A stretch of 64,000 nucleotides of DNA from Epiperipatus broadwayi. Lineage: Eukaryota; Onychophora; Udeonychophora; Euonychophora; Peripatidae. Below, one piece after another: positions 59,477 through 64,000 of this stretch. Location of the stretch: positions 3,399,501-3,463,500 of the forward strand of contig JAQFVV010006246.1 of NCBI GenBank assembly GCA_028023455.1, read 5' to 3'. The notes below the pieces were generated by a model. That model saw only the letters and a program-made list of their open reading frames with translations. It had not been told where the DNA came from and did no database searches. The position numbers and the translations under genes are program-made. The stretch's first letter is position 1. Each line of letters begins with the position of its first letter.

Positions 59477-62029
59477 TGTAACGGTCAGAAAACGTGTGAC
59501 TCGTAAACATAGTGCAGAATTCGACCACCATACAGAACAGCAGCACCATCGAGTAGCAAAGCCACCCATGGAACTGAGTTCGAACATAGTTTATCAGTTC
59601 CACGAAACAACGCATCTGATGCGACATTAGTAAATATTTCTTTAGGCACGGTGGTCAGGGATATGCAAAAGATTCATGATTTTATTCTCGAGTTAGCCAA
59701 TAATCAAACTAATATTTATTTAACATTCATATTTACATAATCGAGGAAATATTAGATAGAATGGGTATCGACTAAATGAAACGTAACTGCAGACATATAG
59801 TTTAAAATTATTTATTAATACATTTTAATAAAACAATCATTTACTAATAATATTTTGTGGATTTAAAGCTTCAGTAGCGGGATTTGCGACATGATTATAT
59901 TTTAAAAAGTACATTTATTTATTTAGACATTATTTTATATTGAGGATTTCAGTAGCGGTATTTCCGATACTGTAATGTTTACAAAAGGAATACATTTATT
60001 TGAAAGCATAATCTAGCTACCTAAAATTCTCGAGTAAGTATTTCTAATGCATGCCTGGAGGGATTTATACCTTTGCAATGCAAGAGTCTAAAGTAAGATT
60101 TAAGAGTAGCGGCGGACATATATTTATTTAATTAAACTATTTATTTTATGACTAAGGGCAAACATTTATTTGAGAGTGAATTATGAAGATAATGCAGAGG
60201 CGGAGTGATATATAGAATAATAAAACTAAGTAAAGGAACACGTGGTACGCTTTAGAAAGGCGATATGGAATGGCAGTATATTGAAACTGCAATGCCGCGA
60301 ATGAGTTTATAAGACGGTCGGCTGGTCTCTGCCTCGGCCCGATGAAGTAAGGTGTCACATAAGCATAACCAGGGACAAGCGGTACGTGTCACAATTTGCC
60401 GGCTGGCTGCATGACAGGTCAAATCCTACGGAAGCATTTATTATGTCCGCTTGTGTAGGACGACGGGGTTAATTTCAACCCTGAAGAATCCGGAAATTTC
60501 ACGGCGGAATGGGTCATTGCGTCTCTAAAACGTAACACATGTAACTGTATAAACGATTATGATGAGATTTAAGTAGATTTCTGACTCGGCCTACATTATC
60601 AACATTTACTAAAGAACATTGGCGACTCTCAAAGAAATGTAATTTGATGGAATTATTCATTATGATTTAATAAATACAAAACATATATAAATTGGGAATT
60701 ATTATAACTAATACGTCAGCCATTTGCGAAGTAGTAGACCCCTGCATTACAATAAATGATGCACTGAATGCGTGTCAATTTATGTGAAAGTTAAGTTAGT
60801 TATGAAAGCAAATATTAATGAAAATTTGACACGCATTCATTATTCCAAGCGATCATAGATTTAAACTTTAAAATTGAGACAATTATAAGCATGCAATAAT
60901 TAAATAATAACTATAGATAGAATGTAGATTTGAGAAATACGCACCCAAGATAGAGTGAGGTAAGCTAGATTATTAGATACATTTACACATTACATTAATT
61001 ATTCAATTTAGTTATACAAACGGTAGTTTTTATATTTTACAATTTAGATAAGTAATATGAAGAAGAGCTATAGCATGTTATTAGAGTACTCTAGAGTTTG
61101 AACACAGACAGGTACCTGTTTTATAAGAAGTTTTCTGATTCCATTAGTTTAGCAGCAAAAAGTTCACGAGTGGTAATTCTTTCTTGTATTTAGATATTTC
61201 ATTTCATTTCACAGCAGCAGCAGCTTTTTCATTTATTTCAGGCAGCAGATCTTCATTGTGAATTTATGACGGGCAATGGAAAGTTCAGCATCCGATAGGC
61301 CATCTCCTGATGGAGAATAATCTAGGTGCTTTACTCGGTCATACCTTGGCAGGAACAAATTATTTTATATTTTTGGAGACTCAGTGTTTGAGAGCAAAGC
61401 TAAAGTTTAAGTGCATGTCTCCAGCAAGTCTAAGATGGCCTCTCTTTTTATCTTGATCTTTCACATTTTTTGTTAAGATATTTTTAGGTTCGACTTAATC
61501 TGCCCTGAGGATAATCAATGCATTTTCTTGGTTTTTAATTAAAGAAAGCTGCTGTTCTATTGTTTACATTTTACATTTACTAATTACTTTTTGGGGAATT
61601 TTTCTTTAATTAATCTATTATCTATCACTGACCAATGCTTTTAAATTTCAAAAACAAAAAGGGAACATAAGATTATTTTAACTTTTAATTAAATATTACA
61701 TCAGATATTTTTAGAATTATTATTAAACGAAATTTAAACAAAGCAATAAATACGAACTTTATAATCCAAAATAAATGATTAAAATTATACAAAATTATAT
61801 AACTAAAAGGAATCTAAATTATATTATTTTACCCCTATTTATTGCGTTTAATTTGAGATCGAAATGTGTGCGTGTTTATGCTGAATTCTACATATATTTA
61901 TACAATTTTAATATTGTTACACACACAATTCGATATCAAAAAGTTTAAATTTGGGCGGGATAGAACAGTCAGTGAGAGATGACAGAAAAAGGTGAAACTT
62001 AAGATTCGAATACGAATCTTACTGTTTCA
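59477..62029 (-). mobile_element. LTR (5' LTR in element sense), 2,553 bp
   Basis: Partner of 54886-57435, with plus-strand ends TGTAACGGTCAG and ACTGTTTCA. A 12-nt deletion near 59603 distinguishes it from its partner. Promoter elements for the minus-strand transcript should lie here, but I could not place them with confidence. The open frame at 60152-60358 is an LTR shadow also present in the other copies. Confidence 0.92.
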
Positions 62030-62033
62030 TTAT
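62030..62033. repeat. Target-site duplication, right copy (TTAT)
   Basis: Matches 54882-54885. Confidence 0.6.
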
Positions 62034-64000
62034 GAATCAAAAGTATATAAACTATGAAAAACATTACAATGTAACAGTTACTATTTTGTTCTCACCAGTT
62101 GCATACATAATTCAATCAAATAGATGTCAAATTCAGTCATTAAAAGCTAGTGTTTGAAGTCATTAAGAATATAACTTTGCCAAAGAAGTAGCATAAATTT
62201 TTTTTTAAAAAATTTAACATTAATTTTAATGAATAAACAAGTTAACCAGTCATTATCACTTTTCAACTGTAGCTATAGGGAAATTTGTTCACTTTTATAT
62301 TACTTATACAATGATTTTCCTTAGTTGAATTGTGGATTGGAATTGGAATCACTGGTGGAATATTGAATATTGACCTATGAAATGTCCTATTTATTGCTTA
62401 TGTACGATCTGTCTTCCATGATAAAAAATATATCTTAGTTAATAGCTTGTTTACCAGCAAACGTATTATGGCAAAATGAAAGTTACAAAACTCCAGATTA
62501 ATATAAAATAATATCATGAAGAAAATTAAATGTAATGAAAAAACAAATTCAATGAACATGGATATAGAAAATTAGCTACCTAGAAATATTTATTGACAAA
62601 ATGTCTTATAATTATTATCAAAAGTGTGTATTAAAAAACTTATGGTAAAATTATACATAGATAAAAATATAAACAGTAGTACAGAAAGATTCCACTGATA
62701 ATTGCTAAGGCTATGATTTCCATTATATCATCGTTAATTAAAATATTGAAAAATGCTAACATTTAATTAAATATAGATTAAATAATATGTAAACTTTTTA
62801 TAATTATTTTTTTCACTCTCTCTTTTTTGAAAATTTTATAAAATTTGCATTTTTATTTCTACAATACTCTTTTAGATATTTTTTTATTATTATGAAATAT
62901 TAAACAATGAAATTTTTACTTTATGAACATGTCTTATTAATATATATATATATATATATGATCATGCTATGTCACACATAGATATTTGGTTTATTTATTA
63001 GTATTAAATAAAGGTATGTGTTCAAACTGTTAGTATTAATACATAAAGGTATGTGTATAAACTGTTAGTATTAATACATAAAGTAGTCCAGAATTAAAAC
63101 AGCTAATTAAGTATGCTGAAAGAAATAAAACTTTCTGGAGATAGCAATGGGCTAATTAATGAAAATTACTTTGTGCAAGTTAGCCAAAGTGATAAAGAGT
63201 TTGTGGAACAGTTAAGCAGAATTATCATTCAGTGTAAGAGTGTTGCCTAAAGTGAAAGAAAAGTTGCTCAAATGTTGAACAGCAAGAGTGCAGAAGTAAA
63301 AGTGAAAGGAAAAACAAAAGTATACTTGTGGAAAGTTAAACTAGCAAAGTAAAGTAGTTCTGGAAATAACCTAAAATGAGCTTTAGTCAAGAATCAATTT
63401 GACTAACTAAATTAATGTATGTATGCAGTAAGCTGCTTGCAAATGAAATAGACTTTATTTATATATATATTGTACCAGTCCAAGTTTTCACTCTGGTCTT
63501 ATATACCTTTGACTTGCAAATGCACCGAGCATGAAGTGACGTATGCTGATAAATGAAAAATCGATAATAATTCCCTGAAAATATTGTTGGTTAAATATGA
63601 AGAAAGTATATCAAAAGAATTATTAGAGGAAGTAGATTCAGCCTAAAATTAGGTCAATCGAAGCCTTCCCTGTTAAATTATCCTACAATCATCCGATTAA
63701 CTAAAGGTTGATCACTTTTGAATTTTGCATACCTTTAAAAGCACTGAAATATTCTAATTCAGCCTTTTCCGCCACCCTCGCTCAAGAACTTTACTGTTTA
63801 TTCTCCTTTTTCTTTCCTGAGAGAGTGTGCAAATATGAATGATCATTATCGTATATATTAATAAATTAATAAGTTTGGACATAAATGGTGAAACAATCTA
63901 ACTCCCCGGTAAGTTATCCCTGTCTAGCTTATTATATGATTTCTTTCTATCTCAGGTTAATAAGTGGGTCAGCACTTTGATTAAATAATTATAATTATAT
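62034..64000. other. AT-rich non-coding stretch to the window end
   Basis: Contains a long TA run at about 62939-62959, a tandem repeat at 62999-63083, and a (TA)n followed by TGTACCAGTCC at about 63460-63480 that looks like another insertion edge. 63113-63250 is a 45-codon open frame (MLKEIKLSGDSNGLINE...) of more protein-like composition but no recognised family; it may be an element relic. Nothing else is supported. Confidence 0.45.
62999..63083. repeat. 35-bp tandem repeat, about 2.5 copies
   Basis: Units start TAGTATTAATACATAAAGGT at 63031 and 63066, with a slightly shorter first unit from 62999. Confidence 0.88.

Larger units (their letters stand above)
54886..62029 (-). mobile_element. 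Complete LTR retrotransposon with gag but no pol (probably non-autonomous)
   Basis: Two LTRs of about 2.55 kb flank only 2,041 bp of interior. Orientation is set by three agreeing signals: a gag-like ORF on the minus strand, a purine-rich tract against the left LTR, and a TGGCGC-type primer-binding site close to the right LTR. TTAT flanks both ends. No protease, RT, RNase H or integrase is encoded, so it must depend on enzymes of another element. The near-identical LTRs indicate recent insertion. Confidence 0.88.

Noticed and set aside
1-64000. CRISPR arrays, operons, bacterial promoters or phage modules
   Set aside because: No regularly spaced short repeats, no gene packing and clear introns and retroelements; the DNA is animal nuclear sequence.

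Overview
The window is strongly AT-rich animal nuclear DNA (roughly three quarters A+T by eye). Introns, spliced exon fragments, several young non-LTR retrotransposons, LTR elements and a Penelope-like element all point to an invertebrate metazoan. I cannot fix the phylum; an AT-rich mollusc, cnidarian or flatworm would each fit. There is no prokaryotic-style gene packing, and almost every long open frame belongs to a mobile element.

Layout. (1) 1-6190 and 16320-20995 are two copies of one segmental duplication. Each carries an intact-looking 163-bp exon for the C-terminal half of a CUB domain, followed by a short frame-consistent possible last exon. Copy A later received a 5'-truncated RTE LINE (2204-3668) and a 2.57-kb LTR (6191-8762); copy B still shows both sites empty. 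A 100-N assembly gap abuts the end of that LTR. Just after the gap, 8863-9230 matches 15671-15990. (2) 9231-15670 and 20996-22417 are AT-rich non-coding DNA. (3) 22429-25705 is a full-length plus-strand RTE-type LINE with an 11-bp target duplication. (4) 25717-33176 is mostly non-coding. 33177-34332 looks like a solo LTR inside a TA microsatellite. (5) About 34780-40130 is a broken minus-strand CR1-like LINE, with PHD finger plus SGNH-esterase ORF1, endonuclease and reverse transcriptase, and tandem 5'UTR monomers. (6) 40753-44046 is a second full-length RTE LINE (minus strand) broken by one extra base in a homopolymer. (7) 44900-46937 is a Ty3-like gag-pol relic split by a 1.03-kb near-perfect head-to-head palindrome, both arms of which encode a Penelope-type GIY-YIG endonuclease domain; a 13-bp target duplication brackets it. 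(8) 47194-50574 is a large imperfect palindrome whose right arm holds a 1.7-kb TG...CA insertion. (9) 51337-51600 is a gag-like relic. (10) 54882-62033 is a complete young LTR element with 2.55-kb LTRs, only about 2.04 kb of interior, and a gag-like ORF but no pol, so it is presumably non-autonomous. (11) 62034-64000 is non-coding with a short tandem repeat.

The biology is a layered history of insertion. A CUB-encoding locus was duplicated, then retroelements landed in one copy, nested into each other, and repeatedly used (TA)n tracts as targets. The most unusual structures are the Penelope palindrome nested in a Ty3 protease/zinc-knuckle relic, the gag-only element whose LTRs exceed its interior, and the interrupted 3.4-kb palindrome. 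Nothing here looks like a new enzymatic system. All identities are by eye; no alignment or search was run.
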